In this document: positions 25,316-32,579 of the stretch, piece after piece
Numbering within the stretch: position 1 is the stretch's first letter
Layout of the letters: every line of letters starts with the position of its first letter
Assembly (NCBI GenBank): GCA_945920185.1
Contig: CAMEJP010000023.1
Span: forward strand, 1-32,579
Direction: 5' to 3'
DNA length: 32,579 nt
From: an uncultured Eubacterium sp.
GTDB lineage: Bacteria > Bacillota > Clostridia > Lachnospirales > Lachnospiraceae
Notes under the pieces: generated by a model
Databases searched by the model: none
What the model was told of the DNA's origin: nothing
The model's input: only the letters and a program-made list of their open reading frames with translations
Translations under genes and position numbers: made by a program

Positions 25316-25341
25316 AAGCCCTCGCATTAGTGCGAGGGTTT
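25316..25341 (+). terminator. Hairpin terminator after the ABC transporter operon
   Basis: CCCTCGC (25319-25325) and GCGAGGG (25332-25338), seven perfect pairs with loop ATTAGT, flanked by AA/TT. The T-run is short (TTTGTGG), so termination may be partial and could let transcription reach the EamA gene. Confidence 0.6.
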
Positions 25342-25375
25342 GTGGCATTAAAAATATATTTGAACGGAGAACAAT

Positions 25376-26320
25376 ATGAAATCTACCAAGGTCAGAAATT
25401 CATTTTTTCTGGTGCTTACCGCACTTATATGGGGTGTCGCATTTGTTGCGCAGAGTGAGGGAGGAAAGGCAGTCGGACCTTACAGCTTTAACAGCATAAG
25501 GTCACTCATAGGAGCTCTGGTGCTTGTGCCGGTAATAATGCTTCTGGACAGGCTTAAAATGACAAACAGAAAACCTGTAAGCAAGGAAGACAGAAAAATG
25601 CTTATAAAGGGAGGAGTATGCTGCGGAGTGGCTTTGTTTTTGGCAAGCACCATTCAGCAGCTTGGAATATATTACGGAACCGGAGCAGGAAAGGCAGGCT
25701 TTCTTACTGCCTGTTATATACTGATTGTTCCGATTATAGGTTTGTTCTTAAAGAAAAAATGCGGTTTTAATGTATGGATAGGCGTAGTCATTACACTTGC
25801 AGGTCTTTATCTTCTGTGTATGAATGGCTCATTTTCCCTCCAGTTTTCTGATATACTGGTAATGATATGTGCAGTGTGTTTCTCGGTTCATATTCTTGTG
25901 GTGGATTATTTTTCTCCAAAGGTGGACGGAGTGAGAATGTCGTGCATACAGTTTCTGGTATGCGGCATACTGTGCGCCGTACCGATGTTTGTTTCTGATA
26001 TGGGGCACTGCGTTGAAGGCATAAAAGAATGGTCGCAGGCATTTACCTCATGGAATACATGGATACCCATTCTGTATGCCGGAGTTATGTCATGCGGTGT
26101 GGCGTATACACTTCAGATAGTAGGACAGAACGGAATAAATCCTACGATAGCTTCGCTTCTTATGAGCCTTGAATCGGTATTTTCGGTTATTGCGGGTGCA
26201 TTTATTCTGAAAGAAAAGATGTCTTCACGCGAACTTATCGGATGTGCCCTTATATTTACAGCCATCATTATTGCACAAATCCCTGTAAAGAGCAGGAAAA
26301 CAACAAAGCAAAAATCATAA
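25376..26320 (+). CDS. EamA-family (drug/metabolite transporter superfamily) membrane protein
   Basis: 314 residues with about ten hydrophobic segments arranged as two EamA repeats. The first begins FLVLTALIWGVAFVAQ; the second ends LLMSLESVFSVIAGAFILKEKMSSRELIGCALI, the typical last-helices motif. Such proteins export metabolites or amino acids; the substrate is unknown. The ATG at 25376 follows a GGAG. The next small gene starts 15 bases after the stop, so the two are probably co-transcribed. Confidence 0.9.
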   Translation: MKSTKVRNSFFLVLTALIWGVAFVAQSEGGKAVGPYSFNSIRSLIGALVLVPVIMLLDRLKMTNRKPVSKEDRKMLIKGGVCCGVALFLASTIQQLGIYYGTGAGKAGFLTACYILIVPIIGLFLKKKCGFNVWIGVVITLAGLYLLCMNGSFSLQFSDILVMICAVCFSVHILVVDYFSPKVDGVRMSCIQFLVCGILCAVPMFVSDMGHCVEGIKEWSQAFTSWNTWIPILYAGVMSCGVAYTLQIVGQNGINPTIASLLMSLESVFSVIAGAFILKEKMSSRELIGCALIFTAIIIAQIPVKSRKTTKQKS

Positions 26321-26335
26321 GAATGGAGAAAAGAT

Positions 26336-26821
26336 ATGTCAAAGAAGAATGACAATTATGTGACAACAAAGGGAGGGTTAAAGGTCAATAAGTACATTTA
26401 TGTTGCCATAATAGCCGTGTTGGTTATAGGTTTTCTGGCACTTAAAATTTCAGGCGTGCTGCCGCAGCAGGCAGATAACGCTTCTGGTACGGAATCAACC
26501 GTGAATACGGTTTCAGTTCAGACACAAAGTCAGGCAGATAGCTTACAGGATAACCGATACAGCTTCAGAACCGATACATATGCAAAACAGCATTTTGAAA
26601 AGCATGGAAGTGAGTTTGATTATGCTACGCTTGAAGAGTATGTAAAAGGTGCAAACAGGGTTATCGCTTCAAAGGATGCTCTTACCAAAACTGAGAAAGA
26701 GGATGGCGATTATGTCTATTATATTGAAGATACAAATGAATTTGTCATACTCTCTAAGGACGGATACATAAGAACATATTTTAAGCCAAGCGGCGGCAAG
26801 GCATATTTTGACAGGCAGTAG
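26336..26821 (+). CDS. Membrane-anchored small protein with a C-terminal domain resembling BECR-type RNase toxin domains
   Basis: 161 residues. Residues 1-18 are basic, 19-38 form one membrane helix, 39-75 are a Ser/Thr/Gln-rich linker, and 76-161 form a compact domain. The C-terminal pattern is HFEKHG (86-91), EYVKGANRVI (101-110), then GDYVYY, TNEFVILSKDG and YIRTYFKP with the last residues YFDRQ. From memory, the same order (HxxKHG, EYL..A, GDxxxY, NxFxVxxxDGxxRTxFKP, YW/YF..Q) occurs in C-terminal domains of RHS/LXG-type polymorphic toxins and some phage proteins of the BECR nuclease fold. I have no search to confirm this. No immunity-like gene is adjacent (EamA upstream, feoAB downstream) and the arrangement is a single-pass anchor, so it may be a domesticated domain with another role. 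The ribosome site GGAG is well placed. Confidence 0.75.
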   Translation: MSKKNDNYVTTKGGLKVNKYIYVAIIAVLVIGFLALKISGVLPQQADNASGTESTVNTVSVQTQSQADSLQDNRYSFRTDTYAKQHFEKHGSEFDYATLEEYVKGANRVIASKDALTKTEKEDGDYVYYIEDTNEFVILSKDGYIRTYFKPSGGKAYFDRQ

Positions 26822-26837
26822 AACAGGGCGGCAAAAA

Positions 26838-26851
26838 ATGATAAAAATCAT
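26838..26851. promoter_or_regulatory. Inverted repeat before feoAB, possible iron-regulator site
   Basis: ATGAT-AAAA-ATCAT is a short perfect inverted repeat 37 bases before the feoAB start. It resembles half of a Fur-type box (TGATAAT/ATTATCA) but is AT-rich and short, so chance is quite possible. No good -10/-35 pair was found in this gap. Confidence 0.25.
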
Positions 26852-26887
26852 AAAATACAGACATAAAATAGAAAAGAGTGATACATT

Positions 26888-29260
26888 TTGAAGTTATCGG
26901 AACTAAAAAATAATCAGCACGCCATAATAGATATAGTGGGAGGAGAAGGCGCATTAAGACAACATTTTCTTGATATGGGTCTTATACCGGGTACTGCGAT
27001 TACGCGTATCAAGGCGGCACCGTTAGGAGACCCTGTGGAATATCGTATCTGGAGCTACGAGATAACGCTAAGACTTGACGAGGCAGCTAAGATAGATATA
27101 ACTTTGTTACCGGAGCATAGTGAAGACGAAGAGATTCAAAATACGCAGAAAAAGGAATATACCAAGAAAGAAAAGCAGGCACATCCCGGACTTGGCGAGA
27201 TGGGCATATACCATGTAAAACAGAGAGGGGAAACGTTAAAGAAGGGAGAAATTCTTACATTTGGTCTGGCGGGAAATCAAAACTGCGGAAAAACCACACT
27301 TTTTAACCAGCTTACAGGTTCTAACCAGCATGTGGGAAATTTCCCGGGAGTAACCGTTGACAGAAAAGACGGTCAGATTAGAAAAGAGGAGAATACCCTT
27401 GTCACGGACCTTCCGGGAATATATTCCCTGTCTCCTTACACAAATGAGGAAATAGTGACAAGAGAGTTTTTGTTAAAGGACAGACCACGCGGAATTATCA
27501 ATATAGTGGATGCAACCAACATAGAAAGAAATCTTTATCTTACCATGCAGCTTATAGAACTTGACATACCTATGGTTCTTGCACTGAATATGATGGATGA
27601 GGTAAGGGAAAACGGCGGAACCATCGACATAAATACTCTCGAACAGGTTCTTGGAATACCTGTTGTTCCCATATCTGCCGCAAAAAATGAAGGTATTGAC
27701 GAACTTATTGCCCACGCCGTTCATGTGGCAAAGTACAGAGAGCGTCCGGGAAGAATGGATTTTTGTGAATCTGATGGACGTGACGGCGGAGCAATGCACA
27801 GATGTATACACTCCATAATGCATCTCATAGAAGACCATGCCACGCAGTACAAAATTCCTGTAAGATTTGCAGCCACAAAGCTTGTGGAGGGAGACCAACT
27901 TGTAATTGAAGCATTGTGTCTTGATGAAAATGAACTTGAAATGATAGAGCATATTATTACCCAGATGGAAAATGAAAGCCATATGGACAGGCAGGCAGCT
28001 CTTGCCAATATGCGATTTTCATTTATAGACAAGGTGTGTAGCGAAACTGTCGTGCGACCGCATGAGAGCAGGGAACATATAAGAAGTGCAAGGATAGATA
28101 AGGTGCTTACGGGAAAATATACGGCAATTCCTGCATTTGTTGGAATAATGGTGCTGATATTTACACTTACATTTGGCGTTATAGGCAAATGGCTTTCGCA
28201 TCTTTTTGAACTTATGATAGACCATGTGACAGTGCTGTGTGACAAGGCACTTAGCGCAACACATGTAAACAGCGTGGTACATTCGCTTGTAATAGACGGA
28301 ATATTTGCGGGTGTCGGAAGTGTTTTAAGCTTTCTTCCAATAATAGTAACGCTCTTTTTCTTCCTGTCTTTTCTTGAGGACAGCGGATATATGGCAAGAG
28401 TAGCTTTTGTAATGGATAAGCTCTTAAGAAAAATAGGCCTTTCAGGAAGAAGCTTCGTGCCTATGATTATAGGCTTCGGATGTTCTGTTCCGGCTATTAT
28501 GGCGACAAGAACCATACCGTCAGAGAGAGACAGGAAAATGACCGTGATGCTTACCCCGTTTATGAGCTGTTCGGCAAAGCTGCCTATATATGCATTTTTT
28601 GCTGCGGCATTTTTTAATGGCAATGCAGCACTCGTTATGACGGTTATGTATTTTACAGGAATCGTTGTCGGCATAATATATGCAATGATAATGGATAAAA
28701 CAGCCTTTAAGGGTGAACCGGTCCCTTTTGTTATGGAGCTTCCTAATTACCGTATACCGGGTGCCAAAAACGTGCTTCGCCTTATGTGGGACAAGGCAAA
28801 GGATTTCCTTACCAAGGCATTTACCATTATATTTATGGCGTCAATTATCATATGGTTTTTGCAGACATTCAATTTCAGGCTGAATATTGTTTCTGATTCA
28901 AAAGACAGTATGCTTGCCGCGCTTGGAGGAGTGATTGCTCCAATCTTTAAACCGCTTGGCTTTGGCGACTGGAGAATATCAACGGCACTCATAACAGGTT
29001 TTATGGCAAAGGAAAGTGTTGTAAGCACTCTTACGGTTCTTTTGGGGGAAGCCGGAATTTCAGGCATATTTACTCAGTTTACTGCATTTGTATTTTTAGT
29101 ATTTACACTTATATATACTCCATGTGTTGCGGCTGTGGCATCGGTAAAACGTGAGCTTGGCGCAAAGTGGGCATTGTTCGTAGTGTTTATGCAGTGCGCG
29201 GTGGCGTGGGCGGTGGCATTTCTTGTTCACGGCGTCGGAATGCTGGCGGGCTTGACATGA
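26888..29260 (+). CDS. feoB: Ferrous iron transporter, FeoA-FeoB fusion
   Basis: 790 residues. Residues 1-~75 are a FeoA-type SH3-like domain (KLSELKNNQHAIIDIVGG, DMGLIPGTAI), then a charged linker. The cytosolic G domain follows from ~123: G1 GNQNCGKT (129-136), G2 region FPGVTVDRK, G3 DLPGIYSL, G4 NMMD. The C-terminal membrane part contains both gate repeats with the conserved cysteines in GFGCSVPAI and FMSCSAKLPIY. It imports Fe2+ under anoxic conditions. In many bacteria FeoA is separate; the fusion is known in Clostridia and Bacteroidetes. The start is TTG at 26888, supported by agreement of the first residues with FeoA proteins; the ribosome site is weak. A possible iron-regulator inverted repeat lies just upstream. 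Confidence 0.94.
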   Translation: MKLSELKNNQHAIIDIVGGEGALRQHFLDMGLIPGTAITRIKAAPLGDPVEYRIWSYEITLRLDEAAKIDITLLPEHSEDEEIQNTQKKEYTKKEKQAHPGLGEMGIYHVKQRGETLKKGEILTFGLAGNQNCGKTTLFNQLTGSNQHVGNFPGVTVDRKDGQIRKEENTLVTDLPGIYSLSPYTNEEIVTREFLLKDRPRGIINIVDATNIERNLYLTMQLIELDIPMVLALNMMDEVRENGGTIDINTLEQVLGIPVVPISAAKNEGIDELIAHAVHVAKYRERPGRMDFCESDGRDGGAMHRCIHSIMHLIEDHATQYKIPVRFAATKLVEGDQLVIEALCLDENELEMIEHIITQMENESHMDRQAALANMRFSFIDKVCSETVVRPHESREHIRSARIDKVLTGKYTAIPAFVGIMVLIFTLTFGVIGKWLSHLFELMIDHVTVLCDKALSATHVNSVVHSLVIDGIFAGVGSVLSFLPIIVTLFFFLSFLEDSGYMARVAFVMDKLLRKIGLSGRSFVPMIIGFGCSVPAIMATRTIPSERDRKMTVMLTPFMSCSAKLPIYAFFAAAFFNGNAALVMTVMYFTGIVVGIIYAMIMDKTAFKGEPVPFVMELPNYRIPGAKNVLRLMWDKAKDFLTKAFTIIFMASIIIWFLQTFNFRLNIVSDSKDSMLAALGGVIAPIFKPLGFGDWRISTALITGFMAKESVVSTLTVLLGEAGISGIFTQFTAFVFLVFTLIYTPCVAAVASVKRELGAKWALFVVFMQCAVAWAVAFLVHGVGMLAGLT

Positions 29261-29282
29261 TATTTTAATTACATCATACATA

Positions 29283-29311
29283 TTGCATTTTTTGTCATAA
29301 ATTGCTATAAT
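29283..29311 (+). promoter_or_regulatory. Sigma-A promoter of the chemoreceptor gene
   Basis: TTGCAT (29283-29288), 17-base spacer, perfect TATAAT (29306-29311), about 35 bases before the start codon. No flagellar sigma-28 type site is seen. Confidence 0.65.
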
Positions 29312-29346
29312 ATAAGCAAAAATCGGGACGAAAGGTGTATGTGCAG

Positions 29347-31338
29347 ATGGAGGAAAAAAATAAAAAAGACAACGCAAGGCTGTTAAAGTACAGCGAGCTT
29401 TTTACCAAAATTATAAATTCAAATGTCAACAAGGCAGTAAGTATAATATTGGTGATTGCACTGATAGGAATAGCTGTATTTTCCATGAGTTCAGCAAACA
29501 GCGAGCTTAAGAATGAGGCAAATAATTACAACTCAAAGGTAGATATATGGGTTACGGAACAGAAGGCAAAGGTTGACCTTTTTGTAAACAGTATTGAAGC
29601 ACAGGGAAATCTTTACCAGAATTATGACGCGATGGTGGCATATCTTGCCAGCATTACACAGAAATATGATGATATTTCCGTAACATATATTTCAGACCCT
29701 TCAATTCCTAAACTGGTTATTATGAGCAACGGATGGACACCGAGTCCGGATTTTGACGTGGCAGCGCGTTCGTGGTATTCGGGTGCCATTGACAATGATG
29801 ATATTTATATTACGGCTCCTTATCAGGATGAGCAGACAGGTGAATTTTGTATTACCTTCAGTAAGAGAGTCATTATCGACGGTAAAGTAATAGGTGTATT
29901 CGGTATAGATTTTTATATGGATAAGCTTACCACCCTGCTTGCAGAGAGCTATTCAGGAGGCGGATATGCGTTCCTTGTAGACAACAGGGACGGTACTATT
30001 ATAACTCATCCGTCTAAAAAGTATGAACTTGGAGGAAGCGTAAACGTAAATATTGCAGACACCAAGTACAAGGCAACAAAGAACGGAAAAAAGATAGCGA
30101 CTATAGTGGATTATGACAAGAAGATAAAGACAGTGTTGAGCGTGCCGTCGGATGACGGAAACTTTGCCGTATATATGGTAGAACCTTCGGCTAAGACATA
30201 TCTGAGCTTTTTGGCGTCAATATTCTTTTATGTGATAGTGTTTATTGCCACATACTTCCTTGTGAGCTACTATAACAGGAGAGTTATCGGCAAATGGTTC
30301 AAGTCATTGGAGGGAATATCAGAAAATATTCCTGAGATTGCAGCCGGAAATCTTAATGTGGCTTTTGAAGAGGAAGAGACCACGGTTGAGATTAAAGTGC
30401 TTCAGGACAGCCTTAATTCCACAACATTAACGCTCAAATCGTACATAGACGATATCACAAGAATTCTTGACGGATTGGCAGGCGGTGACCTGACAGTTAA
30501 ATCAAAGGTAGAATACAAGGGTGACTTTAAACGTATCGAGCAGGCTGTCAATACCATAACAGGCAATCTCAATCAGCTTGTAAGGAATATTGATGACAGT
30601 GCCAAGCAGTTCAAGGTTATCGCGGCGGAGGTTTCTGAGGTTTCTGCAAATGTTGAGCAGGGAGCCCTTACTCAGGCAGACAACATCAATGCTCTTGGTT
30701 CTAATATGGAAACACTGCAGTCCAACATAAAGAATGTCAACAACAAGGCGGATATGGTTATTGAGGTTGTTGATAAGAATAACGAGAACTTAAAGGGCAT
30801 ATCGGATAATCAGATAAAAGCACTTTATGCGAAGATGGAAGAAATAGAGATGTGTTCCGCAAAGATTGGCGAGTGCCTTGAGATGATTAACGAGATTAAC
30901 TCACAGACAAATCTTCTCGCTCTTAATGCTTCGATAGAGGCAGCAAGGGCAGGAGAGGCAGGCAAGGGCTTTGCCGTAGTTGCAGACGAGATAAGAGGAC
31001 TTTCTGACGATACCTCTAAGGCAAGCGAAGACATAGCTGCAATGATTGAGAAAAATACTGTGGCTGTCAAGGAAGGCATCGAGATTATGAAGGATACCGT
31101 TGAGGTACTTCATAATAACATTGACGGTTTTGTTTCAGCAAGAAGAGACATCCTCGGTATGGCTGAAACCATTGAGCAGCAGGAGAAATACATCAACGAT
31201 ATAGCTGAGTCCATAACTAAGATTGAAGGTATTGTGGAGTCCAATACGGCTATTGCCGAAACCAATACAAATACGGCAGAGCAGATGCAAAAGCAGGCAG
31301 AGGAACTTAATGTTCAGGTAGCCACCTTTAAACTGTAG
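29347..31338 (+). CDS. Methyl-accepting chemotaxis protein with dCache sensor, probable amino-acid receptor
   Basis: About 663 residues: short cytosolic start, first membrane helix (~30-48), extracellular double-Cache domain (~50-280), second helix ([19 protein letters not shown]), HAMP, then a long coiled signalling domain with the conserved hairpin [20 protein letters not shown] and [18 protein letters not shown], which contacts CheW/CheA. The Cache domain contains AARSWYSG and, further on, GVFGIDF. R-x-W-Y plus a later Asp is the published signature of amino-acid-binding dCache_1 domains, with Phe instead of Tyr five residues before the Arg. Start: AAAGG (29331-29335) lies five bases before a GTG at 29341 and eleven before the ATG at 29347; either may be used. 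It has its own promoter and terminator. Confidence 0.92.
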   Translation: MEEKNKKDNARLLKYSELFTKIINSNVNKAVSIILVIALIGIAVFSMSSANSELKNEANNYNSKVDIWVTEQKAKVDLFVNSIEAQGNLYQNYDAMVAYLASITQKYDDISVTYISDPSIPKLVIMSNGWTPSPDFDVAARSWYSGAIDNDDIYITAPYQDEQTGEFCITFSKRVIIDGKVIGVFGIDFYMDKLTTLLAESYSGGGYAFLVDNRDGTIITHPSKKYELGGSVNVNIADTKYKATKNGKKIATIVDYDKKIKTVLSVPSDDGNFAVYMVEPSAKTYLSFLASIFFYVIVFIATYFLVSYYNRRVIGKWFKSLEGISENIPEIAAGNLNVAFEEEETTVEIKVLQDSLNSTTLTLKSYIDDITRILDGLAGGDLTVKSKVEYKGDFKRIEQAVNTITGNLNQLVRNIDDSAKQFKVIAAEVSEVSANVEQGALTQADNINALGSNMETLQSNIKNVNNKADMVIEVVDKNNENLKGISDNQIKALYAKMEEIEMCSAKIGECLEMINEINSQTNLLALNASIEAARAGEAGKGFAVVADEIRGLSDDTSKASEDIAAMIEKNTVAVKEGIEIMKDTVEVLHNNIDGFVSARRDILGMAETIEQQEKYINDIAESITKIEGIVESNTAIAETNTNTAEQMQKQAEELNVQVATFKL

Positions 31339-31382
31339 TCTTTGAATTAAGATACCAAAGTAAAATTGAAATTTACATTGCG

Positions 31383-31415
31383 AAAAAGCTCACATATCAA
31401 AATGTGGGCTTTTTT
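31383..31415 (+). terminator. Intrinsic terminator after the chemoreceptor gene
   Basis: AAAAAGCTCACAT pairs with ATGTGGGCTTTTT (one G-U pair) around ATCAAA, followed by Ts. The rest of the gap to 31561 contains only the next promoter; no gene is seen in it. Confidence 0.88.
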
Positions 31416-31515
31416 GCGGCTTTATAAGAATTGCTTTTATGTGTGGCTTTACTTGAAATTTACAATGATAAAACAAAATTTTATAAAAGTAGCTATGTCT
31501 TTTAGTATAAATGTA

Positions 31516-31524
31516 TGTTATAAT
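31516..31524 (+). promoter_or_regulatory. Extended -10 promoter of the phosphate transporter gene
   Basis: TGTTATAAT is a TGn-extended perfect -10 box. The -35 region 17 bases upstream (TGTCTT) is poor, as is common with extended -10 promoters. The leader would be about 30 bases. Confidence 0.55.
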
Positions 31525-31561
31525 ATCCCCAAAGTGCTTTTGTGAAAAGAAAGGAAATCTT

Positions 31562-32579
31562 ATGAATATCTCGAATGTCATATCGCTTCTTGGAGGCGTA
31601 GCGCTCTTTTTGTTCGGTATGTCCCTTATGGGGGAAGGTCTTAAGAAGGTGGCGGGAAATAAGCTGGAAGTTATTTTGTGGAAGCTTACTAACACGCCAT
31701 GGAAAGGAATCCTGCTCGGAACACTCGTTACGGCTGTTATTCAGTCCAGCTCGGCAACCACGGTTATGGTAGTCGGTTTCGTTAACTCAGGCATGATGAA
31801 GGTGGCTCAGGCTATCGGTATCATTATGGGTGCAAACATTGGTACAAGCATAACAGGCTGGATTTTGTGTCTGTCGTATGTTGAGGGCGGAAGCGGTATA
31901 GCAGCACTCTTTTCAACGGCTACTCTTTCAGCTGTCATAGCTATAATAGGTATTCTTTTCAGGATGATTTCCAAGTCAAACGCCAAAAAACATGTAGGCG
32001 ACATTATGCTTGGCTTTTCGGTGCTTATGTTTGGTATGCAGAGCATGAGTGCTTCTGTAGCTCCTCTTAAAGAGAGTGAACTTGTCAGGGATGTATTCAC
32101 TAAGTTTTCAAATCCTGTTATCGGAATAATTGTCGGTATACTGATAACAGCAGTATTGCAGAGTGCCTCTGCAGCTGTCGGTATATTGCAGGCATTGTCT
32201 GTAACAGGCAACATAACATTTGGTGCGGCATTGCCTATAATAATGGGTATGGGTATCGGAGCAGCCTGCCCTGTTCTTTTGTCATCAATAGGAACCAATC
32301 AGAACGGTAAGAGAACAGCTTTTGTATATCTTCTCAATGATGTGTTCGGTATGTTGGTGTGGTCTGTCATATTCTATTCGGTAAATGCGGTCGTTCGCTT
32401 TGATTTTCTTGATACCATCGTCAGTCCTGTCGGAGTGGCGCTGATTAATACAGTGTTCAGAATGCTTACAGTATTGGTGCTTTCACCGTTTATCAAATAT
32501 ATTGAAAAACTGGTATGCTTTATGTTCAAGGATAAGGAAGAGGATCCGGAGGATCTTGAGGATGGTGACCGTCTTGAGG
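31562..32579 (+). CDS. Na+/phosphate cotransporter family protein (partial, runs off the window)
   Basis: The ATG at 31562, six bases after AAAGGAAA, opens a frame with no stop to the end of the window (339 codons). It is a membrane protein with the family's two inverted repeats: LGGVALFLFGMSLMGEGLK at the start, the QSSSATT motif and GANIGTS in the first repeat, QSASAAVG and GMGIGAACP in the second. It ends in a charged segment rich in Asp/Glu (KDKEEDPEDLEDGD), where members of this family usually continue into a PhoU-like helical domain; whether that domain is present lies outside the window. Likely role: Na+-driven phosphate (or related anion) transport. Confidence 0.92.
   Translation, partial: MNISNVISLLGGVALFLFGMSLMGEGLKKVAGNKLEVILWKLTNTPWKGILLGTLVTAVIQSSSATTVMVVGFVNSGMMKVAQAIGIIMGANIGTSITGWILCLSYVEGGSGIAALFSTATLSAVIAIIGILFRMISKSNAKKHVGDIMLGFSVLMFGMQSMSASVAPLKESELVRDVFTKFSNPVIGIIVGILITAVLQSASAAVGILQALSVTGNITFGAALPIIMGMGIGAACPVLLSSIGTNQNGKRTAFVYLLNDVFGMLVWSVIFYSVNAVVRFDFLDTIVSPVGVALINTVFRMLTVLVLSPFIKYIEKLVCFMFKDKEEDPEDLEDGDRLE

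Noticed and set aside
27721-28674. Long open frame (317 codons) on the minus strand inside feoAB
   Set aside because: It is antisense to a clearly coding FeoB with conserved motifs, has low-complexity Ser/Ile/Thr-rich composition and no recognisable domain; it is a shadow of codon bias.
1-32579. Mobile elements, prophage, CRISPR or tRNA genes
   Set aside because: No transposase, integrase, phage gene, direct-repeat/spacer array or cloverleaf was seen; the coding content and codon style look uniform along the window.

Overview
The window reads as chromosomal DNA of a low-GC Gram-positive anaerobe of the class Clostridia, most likely a Lachnospiraceae-type gut bacterium. This rests on AT-rich intergenic DNA, AGGAGG-type ribosome sites with some TTG/GTG starts, a type III glutamine synthetase, an Amt-PII fusion, an ANTAR antiterminator beside glnA, the DapL route to diaminopimelate, a FeoA-FeoB fusion and YerB-like/EamA/MCP gene families. 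The species cannot be named from sequence alone. I see no tRNA, rRNA, CRISPR array, insertion sequence or prophage.

Layout. (1) 1-5300: a broken low-molecular-weight tyrosine phosphatase gene, then two related GGDEF proteins flanking a multi-pass membrane protein of the LPG-synthase-TM/UPF0104 type. (2) 5300-6510, minus strand: a DUF3048 (YerB-like) lipoprotein, ending convergently on a shared terminator. (3) 6569-12947: a nitrogen-assimilation block with glnN (GSIII), amt-PII, a compact GSI-like glnA and an ANTAR regulator with a degenerate receiver. Both glutamine synthetase leaders start, almost at the predicted transcription start, with a small hairpin carrying an AAAGGY hexaloop, the type of loop ANTAR proteins bind. 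In the glnN leader this hairpin is mutually exclusive with an intrinsic terminator. (4) 12986-22335: purF-carA-carB::dapF-pyrG-dapL, closely spaced or overlapping and probably continuous with glnA-ANTAR. CarB and DapF are fused in one reading frame. (5) 22364-25341: a polar amino-acid ABC transporter behind a strong promoter and a ~155-nt highly structured leader that I do not recognise. (6) 25376-32579: an EamA exporter, a membrane-anchored protein with a toxin-like C-terminal domain, FeoA-FeoB, an amino-acid-type chemoreceptor, and the start of a Na/phosphate cotransporter that runs off the window.

How the genes work together. The core is a glutamine hub. Ammonium enters through Amt (with its own PII sensor) and is fixed by one or two glutamine synthetases. 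The glutamine is then spent by three amidotransferases encoded directly downstream: PurF (purines), CarAB (arginine/pyrimidines) and PyrG (CTP). DapL and the DapF domain add the last steps to meso-diaminopimelate for cell wall and lysine. The ANTAR protein is the likely local regulator at RNA level.

The best candidates for undescribed biology are the structured leader of the ABC transporter (22399-22553), the CarB-DapF fusion, the GSI-like protein that lacks the flap glutamate and C-terminal tail, and the single-hexaloop attenuators of the two glutamine synthetase genes.
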